From Lepisosteus oculatus (Eukaryota > Chordata > Actinopteri > Semionotiformes > Lepisosteidae), in NCBI RefSeq assembly GCF_040954835.1, contig NC_090723.1, positions 7,450,001 to 7,514,000 of the forward strand: DNA of 64,000 nt, written 5' to 3'. Of this stretch, positions 1 to 13,500 are shown piece by piece. The translations under genes and the position numbers were made by a program. The notes beneath the pieces are model-generated. The model worked only from the letters and a program-made list of their open reading frames with translations. It was not told the origin of the DNA and searched no databases. Every line of letters begins with the position of its first letter. Position 1 is the first letter of the stretch.

Positions 1-440
1 ATGAGCAATCAACACATTACCCGAAGCCTCCTTTAGTTTCTTTTACTATTATTATAATAACCAGACAGCTTAGTTTGGGTGCAAAGAAACCAAGATCGCT
101 GTTTAGAAAACTTTAAAACTTTAATTCCTATGAATCCTAACCTTCATAAAGTTTAGCAAGGCAACTGCAGGTAAACTAAACACGAGCAGGCAATATGAAT
201 TGCTGTCACATCTAATCCACACCATTTGTCAGTCACATCCAATGGACTAAGTGTCAGGTGTTTCTTGTCATTAACACCACGTGTTCCTCTCCACAACGTC
301 GTAAAGCTAAAAGCTTGCTTTCTGTGCTGCAAATACAGATCAAGAATCACTGTTACCTTAAAATGGCTACACTTTCTCATGGCTGATTTGCGTATAATTG
401 CATATAGAATTGTGATTATATTTTGTGCATGAAAAGAAAT
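1..440. other. intergenic, nothing recognised
   Basis: AT-rich sequence with no splice-flanked coding segment on either strand. The short open frames have no recognisable protein character. Confidence 0.5.
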
Positions 441-556
441 GAAACCACCACCAGTGTGCAGCCCCACCTGGATGAGGCACCAGTACCCTCCCCACACACC
501 AGCTCTCTATTGGAGGGAGCGTGAGCAGAGTGATGAAGCCAGTTCAGAGATGGGGA
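441..556 (-). repeat. fragment of 5S-derived SINE (3' half)
   Basis: The segment contains ccaccagtgtgcagccc, a cacacaccagct block and a gatgaagccagttcagag block. The same blocks occur in the minus-strand copy at 17400-17855 and, reverse-complemented, in the full copies at 30800 and 62118. The 5S-like head is missing, so this is a truncated copy. Confidence 0.7.
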
Positions 557-3500
557 AAGATACATGTCCTTTAATCCAGTAGAAATATTGCTCAAAACGG
601 TTTTGTAGAAAAACACTACTTACTTGTGAACTCTGGCTGCAGATTATGTTGAAATATTCCTGCTGTGAAACGTCTGCTGCACAACCTGTACTAATTCACT
701 CGTACATCGCACGACATGAGTCATTACAGTGACTAGTGAGCAGGAAGGGCCGCATCACATCACAATTGCCGTGAACTCTCGCCCTCTCCCGAAGTGAGGT
801 CAGGGGCTTGCGACAAAATGGGCACCATACAGTACTTTCATATGTTTAATTCAGAGTTTGTAAAATTTTGCGATGCTGTCAAGTATTTTATTTTGTTACC
901 GATATTTAATAACAGGTCTGAGAAATCTGGACTGCCGTTCCCCTTTAATGCTGCAGATACTAGGATGAGCTCTGCCACAGAGGTGTGGGCTTTTACACTC
1001 TCTCTATGCAGTTTTTATATGTGCCCACATACTGCTGATATGTAACAAGGGAAAACCCTGGGTTTGTGGTGACCTGGATCTTGAGTGGTGAATACAAACT
1101 CACAATGTAACCCTTCCGTTCAAGTGGCTTGCACGATCATGATCAGCACAGTCAACGTGGATATTTTTGCTCTTTTATACCACGACATTAGCACAGTGCA
1201 TGACATTGCAACCTATTGAAAAACTGCAAATACCAAAGTCCTTTGCCATAGTAAACTTTCAGAAGAGGCACTTTAAGAATGAATTGAGACAGAGCTTTAA
1301 ATTGTGCCCAATGAAAGATGAGTAAGATAAATATAATATACTGGGTAGAGAGCAGCATCATAACTCAGGATGTTGTATTTAGCTTTCCTGTGAAATAAAG
1401 GAATCCTTTAACAACTTCTTAAGGCCTACAGCCAGCAGTTCAGTTGTCTTGTATCGACAGCAATCAATGAGCCATGTCTAGAGGCTCTGGCCTCTTGTGA
1501 TAAATGCGTTTTGGCTGCTGCTCAGCGGACGGGGGGTGCAGGGGTGCTTTCTGCCTGATTGAAGGAGTTGGGGCGCGTGCGGTAAGACCCTGCACTCCTG
1601 ATTAACGTGGGACGTGACATGACCCTCACCGTGCGTCACACTTTGATTTTGGATTTAGAGGGATGTGTGAGATATTGCCTCTGCACGTTGAAGGACCACA
1701 GCTACAGAGCTTTGAGGAGATGCAGTCGCTCGTTGATAAATAGATTTCTGCTGTTGGCAGGGAGCTGTGGAACGATGGTGTACAAGCTAAAGATGGCTGT
1801 TGTCTCTGCAGAAGCAGGGAATGTCTGTAGCTTATGAGCCCTATAGATGTGCATTAGATACAATGCAAACTGTGGTACACAGTTATTTAGCTGGCCTAAA
1901 CGACTTAAAATGTCACACTTTGTGCCTAATCATGATGTAGATCAGATGGGCAACCATGAAATGAAAAGCAGGTAACTGGATGATGAAACATGCAGTTCCC
2001 CGTAGACTTTCCAAAGGGCATTTATTGTCAGGTGACTTGGGATGTAGGGACATGTTTAAAAAGGAATAATGAATGGTATTTTAGGAGGAATGTCACTTGT
2101 CTGGAATTGGAGTTGAGGGGCGCAGTTTTTGTTCAGCTGGGGATTTTCTCCAGAGGCCTGTGATGATTGAGGTTTCAATTTGCTGTTGTGTGTGTTGGCT
2201 TTGTGGTTCTCTTCTGGCTGTTTAGACAAGGGAAATACATCAGCGCATCTAACTGTGTCTCAGGCTGCTGTTGAGAGGTTCAGTCTACTGGGGATCAAAG
2301 CTGAGTTGCAGGGCCCTCTAGGCCATGTTCAATTCACTATGAGAGGAGAGAAACGCGTACAGAATTGATCTCCATTGCTTTCGTCATCTCCTAAACCTGG
2401 CTACTCTGACCCCCGATGTTATTGAAGGTGGCAACAATTAGACACATCTTTTGGTGTTTTTTTTTTGGATGACGTGTTGAACTGTTGATGTAGCTGCAAG
2501 TCCGAGAGCCTTGCTCTGGAAACTGTTTTCGTTTCAAATTTCTTTTGAGTGCGGTCTCTGCTCTTCAAAAATCTACAAGCTCTGGTAGCTTTTTGTTTTC
2601 TTGTCCTGTCCTCACTTTGTCTGGCGGTGTTGCAGCACTGCTGAATGTTATTAATGGCTAAGTAAAAGCCGAAACTAAGAAGACGACGGCCTGTGCAAAA
2701 ATCAGCTTTCCAAAGGATAGATCTTTATTTGCCTTTCTCTGCATTTTTGCCTTCCTTGTTGCTTTAAAACGTTTAGAAAAAGAGGGTCTATCAAACAGGT
2801 TCAGTTTCTGCCATAGATTATATTTGATTTTTCCAATTAATTACTGCTTCACAGAATAGGAGCGGAATACAGTGCTTTAAATCTGATTAGTCATGAGCAG
2901 CCACAATTAGAATGCTATTAAGAAAACCTTTGATTAACATTAACCCCTGTCCCCCAGTGAGATGTGTCTCTAATTGCTTCCCCTTGTACCCCTCTTCAGC
3001 ACCTAAGACAGGGCTCTTCCTTTCCTGACAAGGTCTGCCCATGCCCACGGTAGAGAGTGTCGTGTGATTAATTCCTCTTCTGTCGTCTCTTGGAGCTGGC
3101 GAACCATCACGACGATTCTGCAACCTCCCAGCGCAGGAGAGGGACGCAGAACAGACCGTGCCAAAGGCACCAGAAGAGCATTTGGCATCGAAATCGAGAC
3201 AGTTCTCTGCACAACATGATTGCTTATCAAATAGCTTTAATCTCGCCGTAACAGTCTGGCCTGCACTCCCAGCTTCAAGGTTGAAGAGCATGTGCCGCAC
3301 AGAGCAGCAGCAGGCCTCTCGAAGCGAGAGAAGACAGGATGTTTTGTGCAAACAGAGGAGAAGGTCTTGAGAGCCCCGTAATGTCATCCTGCTCAAAGGA
3401 AAGAAGCATTTTCCATTCAGCGGATGATCCATACATCTGCCACTTTTTTCCATCTCAGTTGCTGTCATTTACTTAACCGGTCAGCCTTCTAGAGAGCTGG

Positions 3501-3885
3501 GAATAGACCTGCACACTTCAAATCAAAACTGAAAAGGTCAGATGATTTGACTTTACCGGTGTGTCAGCTCCATCCCCTCTGTGTGAATACAGGAATATGA
3601 ATCAGCTCTGATTCTGGGTTAATTTATTTTTCTTTGTGAAGAGTGGAAAGTGTGTTAAACGTGCTGGATTGGGTCATGGCTCATCCTCAGACAGCCCGAG
3701 GGCTCTGGGAAGGTTCTGATGGAGGGTAAGAAGACTCTTCAGGAACCAGAGGCATCCGCCACTATTTGGGTCCATGTGTTTTCCTTCAGAGTGTCTATGG
3801 GTGAAGTTTGCTCCTTGTGATGCCAAGAATTACAAGCAACATTATAACAGTGTGAAAGGAGAAGCTCAAAATTAGCAATTCACCT
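557..3885. other. intergenic region upstream of pyy
   Basis: No gene is supported here. A 193-codon open frame on the minus strand at 2887-3468 has no recognisable domain and lies over unique-looking sequence; it is treated as chance. The stretch 2640-3100 is low in repeats and could be a conserved non-coding element, but only alignment to other fish could show that. Confidence 0.45.
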
Positions 3886-4196
3886 CAGGCGGCGCAGTAG
3901 TTAGCATAGCTGCCTTGCAGTGCTGGGCCCTGGGTTCAATTCCAGACCTGGAGTACTGTCTGTGTGGAGTTTGCATGTTGTCCCTTGATTTGTGTGGGTT
4001 TCCTTCAGGTGCTCCAGTTTCCCCCCATGGTCCAAAGACATGCTGGTAATTGGTTTCTAGGAAAATGAACCTAGCAGTTAGAATAGCGAAAATCACCCAC
4101 AGTGTTAGTGTGTGTTCGTGTCTTTGTGTCAGTCCTGCGATGGAATGGCATCAGTCAGGGGTGTATCCTGGCAGTTGGAAAATGGCCGGATGTATT
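3886..4196 (+). repeat. tRNA-type SINE copy 1
   Basis: It shows the typical layout of this fish SINE: a tRNA-like head (ggcgcagtagttagcat, then ggttcaattcc as a degenerate B box), a middle block with tgtgtggagtttgcatgttg, ccaaagacatgctggt, and a tail around tgcgatggaatggcatc. Related copies occur at 12351, 21075, 26690, 36565 and 37923 on the + strand and at 32163 and 42357 on the minus strand. Confidence 0.8.
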
Positions 4197-6599
4197 CACT
4201 TCACAAAATTCCTTATGAACCATTAAGAGAGAAAGAAAGGGTACAACAGACATACTTTTAGCTATACTGTACTTTTTTTCTTTACTCCTGAAGACCTTGA
4301 TTCATTTCTCCCTTTCCTGCCCCACTGAGAGCCCCTGAGTCCTGTCACCCGCAGTCGCTCACTGGGGGAGAAACGCAGCCCTGGGGCTAAGGGATCAGGC
4401 TGTCAAGGAGGAGGGTGGAAGAGTCCAGACAGACAAGGGCAGAGAGGAAGTGGGCGACAACGGGATCAATGGGGAGAGAAAAGATCGCTCTCTGGGAACA
4501 CAGGGGTAAGAACTGGATCTAACAGTTGCCCTGTCAGCTTGATCTTGTCTAGTGAGTTCTGGCTTATAGCTTTTCTCTCCAGCATAAAAAATAGTCTGGG
4601 ATACATCACCCAGGCAGAGCACTAGCCTGAGAAGAGGGATGGCCGATAACATGTCTTGATGAAATACAAGGACTGGGCCTGTTGAATATCGGTGGGCTTT
4701 GTTTTGAGAACCAGTTTATTTTAATGCAATATAAATACAGATACATTTTTCTACATCAAGGTTACAATACTGAAAAGAAAACCACCTTACTACATATTGC
4801 GTTGTCGCTAAGGGCATGAGAAAAAATGGCTGGGTCATAACTGCAAATGGGATGTTTTTCTTCAATTGATTTATCTTGTTAAACGAAGGCTCGTCATCAT
4901 TGTTATTAACAGCAGTCTTTTGGGGAATACAAGTGCTCTAGATTTGAAATAATGACTGTTGTGATGTGATTAATTACCCATCTGAAAGGTTATGCATAGT
5001 TTCTTCTCACCTCCCCCCAAAAAACTCAATGACAGTTATGCGCCCAGTCTGATGACTGTAGCTGTTCATCTCAGTAGGTGCTGAAGTTCTTGCAAGGCTG
5101 ATGTGGCTCGCGTCGCCATCTCGTGGCTCTGCCTGCTAATTGCAGCATATCTGAACCGTCGTTGAGGGTGGTTAGTAGTATAGTAGCTCAATAGTTTGTA
5201 AAAATGGCTGTATCGGTTACACTGCCTGCAGTATAGCCATGTGCATATACTGCTACTATAACTACTCGTATTGTTGCATATTGTAGCCTGAAATTGTCAT
5301 TATAATAACAGTACAGTTTAAAATTCAAATAATTGTAATACTTTCAGTATGATTAAAAATGCCCTTGAAGCCTTATTCTAATCGACACTATAGTAGCATT
5401 CATAATGATAATAATAATAGCATTTTATAGTGGTTTTTTTTCATTCCATAAAACATTTTACCGTCTCTTCTGAAGGTTGACACCCTGTCAGCAGCCACTA
5501 TACTGGGCGGTTTGTTTAGACATTTTGGCCCAGCCGGAAGGGCGCCACCTGCTGGTCGACTATCAGCCATTACAGTAGAAGCTGATGAGGCTGCTGGCGA
5601 ATCCACAGCTCTTGATACAAAATCACGGGGCAGAGCAGAATTCTACAGCATATGTATTAGTAATTTAGCTGATGATTGCTTGCAACTTGTGATCAGTGCT
5701 GATAGTGCCTTGGCATCAAAGTGCGATGCCAGACTGACAAATGCGAAACAATCACTGAGTGATCGCAGACTTGTAATAAATAGCCTCTATCTTCCGCTGC
5801 AATACTTTGTTGTGACGCGCAGTTGAAATGTTATTTTGTGATGTGTTGGAAAGCTTCAGATTGTCATACAGTAGGTGTGTGTCAAACGCCACTGCTGACA
5901 TTTCACGAGGCTGGGACTGGCGGTGAATACAGAGCTTGATAGCTATTCTAATGAGCAGATCTGATTGCTCGGTAATAATGGTAACTAAAGAAGTAATTTT
6001 ACAGTTACATCAAACGTTCCCTTAAGAAAGTCGTGATGAGTTTGCAGATAGCGTCCTGATGTGGGAATTATATTTATTTTGCTCGGATGCGAAAGTTTCA
6101 AGTGTCTACACGTCATTCACGAACACTTTCTGCCCCTTCCTTTCATGAAAGCGAAAATAGCTCAAGGGACCGAGATGTCTGAATTAAGGAGCCACAGGAA
6201 AGTCTGTGACACAAAAGGTCAATACAATTGATTGAATGATTATCTTCTGGTGAAGAAGCGATTGCACACTTGCGCGGGAACACGACTGAGCTGTACTACG
6301 TAATAAAGATTCTGACTCGGTAGCGTCTAGCACTGGCAGACCCAAGTAGACGAAACCAGTACAATAGCCAGACGTGTGTGTTTCTGCAGTACTGGTACAG
6401 TATGTAAGATTTTGCTCGTATGCGAGGATACTTACCAGTATGTAAGTAGATAACAATAATGGAAAAAACACCACAACTATAGGCGCCACAGCGTCATCAA
6501 GCCTTCCTGCTACCCTACATGGGCCGTTGTGCTTTGTGAATATCGTTCCAGAAATATTATCATTGTTAAAGCAAGACTTCTGTCTGGACCAGAATTTCT
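4197..6599. other. intergenic, nothing firmly recognised
   Basis: AT-rich non-coding sequence. The open frame at 5512-5826 has no family resemblance and no supporting splice or promoter context. Confidence 0.45.
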
Positions 6600-6862
6600 A
6601 GACTAGATAAGATCACTTTATTGGCCATATACAATTTCTTGTATTAGGAATTTGTCTTTTCACATACCCCACTTGCTCTCCATGAGACACACAGACAGGG
6701 AGAGAAGCTTGGGGTCAGAGCGCAGGGTCAGCCATTGTACAGCGCCCCTGGAGCAGTTGGGGCTAAGGGCCTTGTTCAGGGGCCCAACAGAGTAGGATTC
6801 CTCTGCCGGCTGCGGGATACGAACCAGCAACCTCCCAGCCACAGGTGCTTAGCCACAGAGCC
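6600..6862 (+). repeat. dispersed repeat family B, copy 1
   Basis: The block begins cactttattggccatatac, continues through agacacacagacagggagag and cagcgcccctggagcagtt, and ends gagccaccacacc. The same ordered blocks occur at 37021-37265 on the + strand and, reverse-complemented, at 50437-50690. The family is an interspersed element common in fish. It could be a SINE or the 3' end of a LINE; the three copies do not decide this. Confidence 0.75.
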
Positions 6863-6932
6863 ACCACACCCCCACTATGGTGACTGGAGACACTCTCCTG
6901 TAGGAGGTGCTGTCCTCCTGATAAGATTTTAA

Positions 6933-7174
6933 ACTGTGCGTCTCCCAGATGGGGCCGCTGGTGCAGAATGAACACTGTGTGTCTCCCAGGAGGGGCCACT
7001 GGTGCAGAATGAACACTGTGTGTCTTGTAGGTGGGGCCGCTGGTGCAGAATGAACACTGTGTGTCTCCCAGGTGGGGCCGCTGGTGCAGAATGAACACTG
7101 TGTGTCTTGTAGGTGGGGCCGCTGGTGCAGAATGAACACTGTGTGTCTCCCAGGTGGGGCCGCTGGTGCAGAAT
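6933..7174. repeat. 41-bp minisatellite, about 6 units
   Basis: Units start at 6933, 6974, 7015, 7056, 7097 and 7138, an exact 41-bp period. Each carries ggggccgctggtgcagaatg or a one-base variant. Units differ at a short internal block (ctcccagg or cttgtagg), and the last four alternate strictly, so the array behaves as an 82-bp dimer. The overlapping minus-strand open frames rich in His, Ser and Cys are products of the repeat. Confidence 0.95.
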
Positions 7175-8469
7175 GGCCCCACGTGGGGATTGCACTTCAA
7201 TGAATGATGAAGTGGGTTCCCTTCGGTGAAGGACTTTGAGAAAGAAAAACACTATTCAAAACCAAGGGTTTGTAATCCTCTAACTGACCCAGATGAGAGC
7301 ACTCTCCACATGCCTTTGGTTCGCCATTAGTGGTCCAACTGCTGCTGATGTGGAAAGTCCGTGTTTACTAATTTGTAAGCCCCTGCCTTATTCTGTTTCA
7401 AACCTGGCAGATGAACTCACCTTTCGCGAATATGCGGCTGTCATGCGACATAACGTTCACTGCACCTCTTTGTAGTTTTGCGACCTGCCAGTATAGTCCA
7501 GTCGAACCCTTTTTCAGGGAGATGATGAAGACGCGCCTGGACTATGAAAGGTATCTCGGCATGCCCAGAATAATGGGCCTATTCCCTCTCGTGAAATCAT
7601 CATTCTAGAATCTCATAATTGTGACCTTATGACCCCCAAAACACAGGAAAGTTAAATATATTCCTTGGCCAAAGTTTAACAGAATGATGAATTGAGGGGT
7701 TTTTCGAGCTTTCTTCGTATTATAATATCCCAAGAAACACCGGTGGCGAACATTAACACCTCTGTCCTGACTGGAGTGTTGGGCAGGATAAAGACAAGTC
7801 ACATCGTGGAAACAATGTACTTATATGCATATTTTAAGGAAAGATTTTTTCCTTTTATTCAGATTTTTGTCTCAGGCTTTTTAAACATCAAACTATACCC
7901 CTCACCCATTAGGTCCGACCACGATTTCGATACATTTCGGGTTTACAGGAACGGACCGTGCATCCAAGACCCGTCATCCTCTCCCGAACTTTGTGGAAAA
8001 CGATCCTTTAAAAGGAAAACAACCGCCGCGCATGGCACCGTGCAGATACAGATCAGCGGGGGGCACTGACATCTCATTCTCGGCCCTGCGTCAGCACAGC
8101 CTCGGAGGAGCAATAGGAAGGAGATTTATGACGGCCTGTACTGACGAGGCCAAAAGATGAACTCGCAAACAAGACCAAAAAGAATAACAACCGCGACAAC
8201 AACTTAGTCATTAAAAATAGACGACATCAATATTGTGGAAATGATATATGTGCGATTGTTTCTTTTCTTGGGAGGGAGGGAGGGGAGGAGGGGGGCGGTG
8301 TGAGTCTTCAATGGCTCTGCGGAGGGAGTCTCTGGTTTATGGTCCTACTATAGTGCGCAGTGGTAATGTGGTAACCAGCGGGCGATGAGTTATTCTAATA
8401 ATTTCCCTTGAGGAGGGGGCCGACCCCCCCTCCTCTGCACTCCTTGTGTGTCTTGCACACAGCGGCAGG
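7175..8469. other. pyy upstream flank, candidate regulatory DNA
   Basis: No exon is supported. From about 7960 to 8460 the sequence becomes richer in CpG and in G/C runs, including a G-rich stretch at 8268-8300. This is compatible with proximal promoter DNA of pyy. A NAGS-like head-to-head gene, which flanks PYY in human, was not seen. Confidence 0.4.
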
Positions 8470-8477
8470 TATATAAA
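8470..8477 (+). promoter_or_regulatory. pyy: TATA box of pyy
   Basis: TATATAAA stands about 160 bp upstream of a good splice donor and 1.9 kb upstream of the pyy start codon. A transcription start is expected about 25-32 bp downstream, near 8500. A TATA-driven promoter with a short untranslated first exon is the usual layout of NPY-family genes. The start site itself is inferred. Confidence 0.75.
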
Positions 8478-8500
8478 TCTCCCGGTCTGCAGGAGAGTAG

Positions 8501-8638
8501 CAGGAGATCGGCGCTGGCAGAAAGCACAATAAACAGGTGCAAAGACGAATTCAGCTGCTTCGCGTATTCGAAGAGAAGGCTTCGACTTCGTCACAGACAT
8601 CCTTACCAGCCACCTGTAGCGCCCAGCCTTTTCTCACA
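8501..8638 (+). other. pyy: pyy exon 1 (5' UTR, inferred)
   Basis: The segment lies between the expected start site and a consensus donor, with GTAAGTACG beginning at 8639. It has no useful start codon. NPY/PYY genes have an untranslated exon 1 followed by an exon that opens at or near the ATG, which fits here. The left boundary is approximate. Confidence 0.65.
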
Positions 8639-10378
8639 GTAAGTACGCCCGCCGACTCGTACTGCGGTTTGGTCTCTCTGTTATTTAGTTTGAGGTTTTT
8701 GACTTTTCAATGCATTTTTTTTTTGTTGGCTGAAATAAGCTTATAACGACGCCCCAAGGGTGAAAGAAAGCCTGTTCTGACCGATTGTTCTCCGAACTGT
8801 GGTCCAAGTTGATTTAGCGAAAATACAAAAAAGATTATAAAAATGACAGTAATTGGATTAAGATCACACTTCGTTAAATTTTCTTCCGTGTGTCTTTAAA
8901 ACCTTGTCTACCGTGAACTGGTGGGTAGTTTTCAAAACGGAGGAAAACTTCACCAACTTCGTAAGAACGGTCAAATTCATTAGAAATTAATAGGTAGGAC
9001 TACTGGTTGAATGTCGGCTTGAAAACAATCTTGTTGCGGTGAAGATTCTCGTCTTCAGCGTGATAAATCGGGGCTCGATGGCTTTCAGGACCAAGGACAG
9101 CTCTCGGGCTCTCCAAAGTATGTCGTCAACTGTGCTGTTGAAACAGCCTCTTCTCGGTCTGTATTTCGTTGCTTATACCGCGATTAGTATGCAAACACTG
9201 ATGTCGCACTCAATCTCCTGCGTTTCTCTCAGTGCCATATATCAATCCTATCGTTCTCCAACAACAAGCTCGTATCTTCCTCTTAATCTTCTTTTAACAT
9301 GTTTTTTTTTATTTTGGATTCGGGTTATATCCCCCACGTGGACACACACGGGTACGTGATTTAGGTGTTCAAAGGCGCTGAACTTGTAGAAAAAAAACAA
9401 TATTAAAGATTAGTCCACTAACAACTCCCATCTAATCTTTGCTAATTAATTCAGAAAATAGGTAAATAGATTACACTTCAAATCACCGTTGTTATAGATC
9501 AATTGAGGCATTCTGTATTCGCTTCTTACCATTAATATTAATGCGAGTATTAACTGTGTTCTGTTGATAATTACTGATGACAAATATATAACATGAAAAA
9601 TTACCTAGTGAAATTTTCCCGTTAGGAAATTCGATACCTTTCGACAACAAACAATAAATTAATATAAACCTCTGCAATAAATACGGCGGTCAGTTCATAC
9701 ATTGCTTAAGATATCACTCCTCTCGCCCGAATCACTGAATTCGGTTGGAAAAGTTGATCCTATGCTAAATACAAAATAAAACGCTATAACGTTTTCCATG
9801 AATTTCAACGTTTTTTTTTAAACAGGAAAAAATGAATATATTTAGACGCTTATTTTGTTGTATGAAATACCATCTGTGCAGGCATTTCGTCCATTTTCAA
9901 TTCACTTGTCCTAATAAGAGTTGACCTCGGCTTTTCCGAGTTCCGTAATATATTGTTTTCTTAGACAGCGCCCGTAAAGTCTTGGGATCCCAGATCATTT
10001 TGCAAAAAAATAAAGGCAAGGAAAGTCCCCAGACCAATTAGTTACAGCTGGTTGTAAAAAAAAAATACTGAAGAGATCAATCTTCCGATTGCGGCTGGAA
10101 CAGGCTAATCTCTTAGTTTCTTATATGAGTTGTGTGTGTGCTGTAAAAACAGCAGATTAGAGCCGTGCGTCCAATCGTCCTCGGAAAATGAATATCAAAA
10201 CTCTTGGAAATAAACGACGGCGGTAACCCGTCGTCGACCTGCTTGGTGCGCCTATTTCTCTGCACAGTAGAAAGGTGCTTTCGCACCGCCGGCACGGAGC
10301 TTTCCAGAGCCCGTAGCGATTACTGCCGGGGAGAGCTCGGTCCGACTCTCAGGGCTGTGTCTGGGTTCTGAACCGCAG
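8639..10378 (+). other. pyy: pyy intron 1
   Basis: The intron is AT-rich and about 1.7 kb long, with no recognised repeat or exon. It starts with GTAAGT and ends with AG directly before the ATG at 10379. A second possible acceptor (ctctcag, ending 10352) would add 26 bases of 5' UTR to exon 2. Confidence 0.6.
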
Positions 10379-10566
10379 ATGGTCGCCGTCCTGAAGCCCT
10401 GGAGCGCTATGATCGCGCTGGTCCTCTGCGTGCTGGTGTGCCTCGGCGCCTTCGTGGACGCCTACCCGCCCAAACCCGAGAACCCGGGGGAGGACGCGCC
10501 GCCCGAGGAGCTGGCCAAATACTACTCCGCGCTCAGGCACTACATCAACCTGATTACAAGACAGAG
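10379..10566 (+). CDS. pyy: pyy exon 2 coding part: signal and most of PYY
   Basis: It encodes residues 1-62 plus two bases of codon 63. The signal peptide runs from MVAVLKPW through a Leu/Val-rich core to FVDA, with cleavage expected before Tyr29. The exon stops inside the Arg35 codon of the mature hormone, at GTGAGT beginning 10567. This is the conserved NPY-family boundary. Reading through the donor meets a stop at once, so splicing is required. The exon is GC-rich compared with its flanks. Confidence 0.95.
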
Positions 10567-13500
10567 GTGAGTACGCCTTCCTTGTAGTCTGCTTCTTGGT
10601 CCCAGGTTGCTATTCGGCGTCGGTGTGCATGTAGCAGACCTCGTCTGAGACTTGTCCTGTCGTCACCAGGTCGTGGCTTTCACACCTGAACTGCAGATTG
10701 TTGCTTTATTTTTCTTTATAACCTTCTTAGCCTTAACATGTCCGTTTACTGCCACGGAGTCCAGACCCTCGGGTTCGGTCAACGTCGGTAACTTTGGGAA
10801 ACGATTTTGTGAAACGGAATGGGACGACACATAACTACAGTCCCCTGGTACTTCAGTTTCGGACTGCCTTTCCAGAAAAGAAAGGTACCAGAAAAGTACC
10901 GAACAGTAACCCTGACAGTTCTTTTTTCCATGAACCTGAGAGGCGAAAGTCGGACGATCTCCGCTTCTCTCCATTGTGGAATTGAGTTTAAAAGCGACAA
11001 AATACCACATGAGTTCATTTTTGCAGCTACTGTACATCGACGGTAACGGGGTTCTGAATCGTGAAGAAAAAATAGTTGTAAAACCAACAGAAAGCACAAA
11101 CTTCTATTACTACAGTCCTAACTATATAACGATTGTAAGGATAACGATAAACTACTGTAAGCAATCGGTCCACCTGAGCAAACAAGATGGTTGTAATTTT
11201 GACACCCAGTAACGCAGAAAACTGTGTAATAGGTGCCGTTTATGGACGGATGGCCCTCCTGCACATCAAACAGTCCGATGTAGTAACTGTGAACTCCAGG
11301 TTAGTGTAGTTGTAGTTCTGACCATTGAGTACAACTGTTCTTTGGGGCGCAAGTTAAGTAAGCGAAAGTGTTAAAATAAAGTTTTGTCCAATACTGAGGG
11401 GGCGGGACAGCTCAGTGAAGTGGTAATATATATTTACAGCTGTGATGCGGAGGGTTTAGTAACCCGATTGTTCCAGAAAACATTAGGTTAATGCAACAGT
11501 GTTGGCTCTATCTTTACATGACTCGCACTGATGCAGGCTGAAAGGTATTCGCGAAACTGCATACCGTTTGAGAGCGGTTGTAGTAGCTGTGCTTTTCCTG
11601 ATTTAAGGCTTTGCAGTGTGACATGACCGCGGGTGAGGTTCACTCCCGTGGCAGACACGGATTAGTCCCCTGCCTGCTGTTCAGCTGCTTGTCGGCGCTC
11701 AAGAGGGCTGCGGCGCTCGGATCTCCCCGGTCTTGCGCCGGATGACTAAAACCGGGCTGCTTTTTAAAGCAGCGTCCCCAGCCCTGTGAAAGATGCACCA
11801 GGACGAAAATGAAAGGAGATGCAAATCGCTGTGAAAACGGGTTGACTCGCGTTACTGACACCTGCGATATATAGATTTGTAAACGTCCTTGAGAAATCTG
11901 TGGCTCTGTGCGGAGCAAGCTGTTCGCTCACAGCAAACAGAAAAAAAGGTGTATTTTATTTTATTTCCTCTTTTAGAGATTTTGTTTAAGGGAAGGTAAT
12001 AACTTACCCTTCTAAATGAAAGATTCCAGCTCTGTAATTTACTCCATTAAATGCACCAAAATATACTATGTAAACTAGAGGTGCTTCTGATAGGACATAA
12101 AACTTAGATGCTCTTAATATTTAGGATTTTCCTAAATATTTCCTGTACAGTATTTTCCCTCAGGACCCATTTTTATTGGCCTTTCTGTTTTTAATCTTTC
12201 TTGCAGAAGAGCAATAATGTGATATAACCAAATGCACTCACTGGAACCAGAAAGCAATTTATTGAACTTCTTATTTGCTTAGGAATGGATGCAGGGAGAG
12301 ACACACATTCTTCTTATGCACAGTTTTGTTTGGTAATTTTGGAAGTGTAGGTGGCCCAGTGGCACAGTGGTTAGCATTACTGCCTTGTAGCCCTGGGTCC
12401 CTGGGGTGCTATCTGCGTGGAGCTTGTGTATTCTACCTACAGTATGCTTGTGTGGGTTTCCTCCCACAGTCTGAATACTGGTAGGTAAATTGGCTTCTGG
12501 GGAAACTGGCCCTGGTGTGACTGTGTGTGTTTATGTCTGAGTGTGCCCTGCAATGGGTTGGCATCCCATCCAGTTTGTGCCCTTCTTTCCACCTGTTGCT
12601 TGCCAGGATGGGCTCTGGCACCCCCTGCGACCCTGAAATGAAAGATGGATGGGTTTTTAAAGTGCCTCCTTCAGGTTACAAGGGTGGCCTGGGATTACTG
12701 CACAGCAGAACATGGGAAAAACGTGTTTGCTTCAACAGGAACCTACCCATGGCTAGACCCACTGATTACATTCCAGATTAGATTCCTCTGGTGCTGGTGC
12801 AGCACATTCTATTCTATTGATATTTTATAATACTGCACAAGAGCATGAAACGGCAGTGGGCCATTGCTGTACTCTGACATATAACTGGTAGGGTGTAGCT
12901 TGAGGAGTTCATACAGACCAAACATCTGGGCTTGCAAATGAAAGATCCGGTGTATGGGATGCCACAGGAAGAAGGTTGGTGAGCTTCTGGTTGGCTCTTA
13001 ATCACGGTACGGGTTTGCACCCGAGTTTGAAGTCTTTAATCCAGGCAATGCCTGTCCAGACCTGGGTTTCCTTAATCACAATCCTTGCCTAAAATTCCAA
13101 ACTCTGCCACTCATCTGGCTGAGCCTCTCAGGGGCTGGAGGGAGTTGAGCCAGCTTGGGTTCCTCTGCTTTTCCAAGGTCCTGAGACGCCCCTGTGATAC
13201 TCAGGGTGCTAATGATTCAGGCACTAAGGCCCTGTGGGTCCTTCGCTGTGGGGAAAAATGAGAAATGGCAGCAATTGTGCTTGGATCCTACCTGGAAAAT
13301 GCAGTCAAATTAAGAACTGGGCAGTGCCAACATGGTGGGTAGGAACAGAGAAAGATCTTTCTATGTGACTCTTCCAAATTTTGGAAAACAAACAAAAAAT
13401 GGAATGAGGAGGCATGCCGAATCAGAAACACCCATTGAAAATGGCTAAAGAGTGTTATCCGAAAGGCTCAGAATGACTTACTTACTGTAAATGTCAGCTT

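Noticed and set aside
2887..3468. 193-codon minus-strand open frame
   Set aside because: No recognisable domain, Cys-rich mixed composition, no promoter or splice context; an open frame of this size is expected occasionally by chance in 64 kb.
6763..7252. Overlapping minus-strand frames with repeated HQRPHLGDTQCSFC-like text
   Set aside because: They are translation of the 41-bp minisatellite joined to a dispersed repeat.
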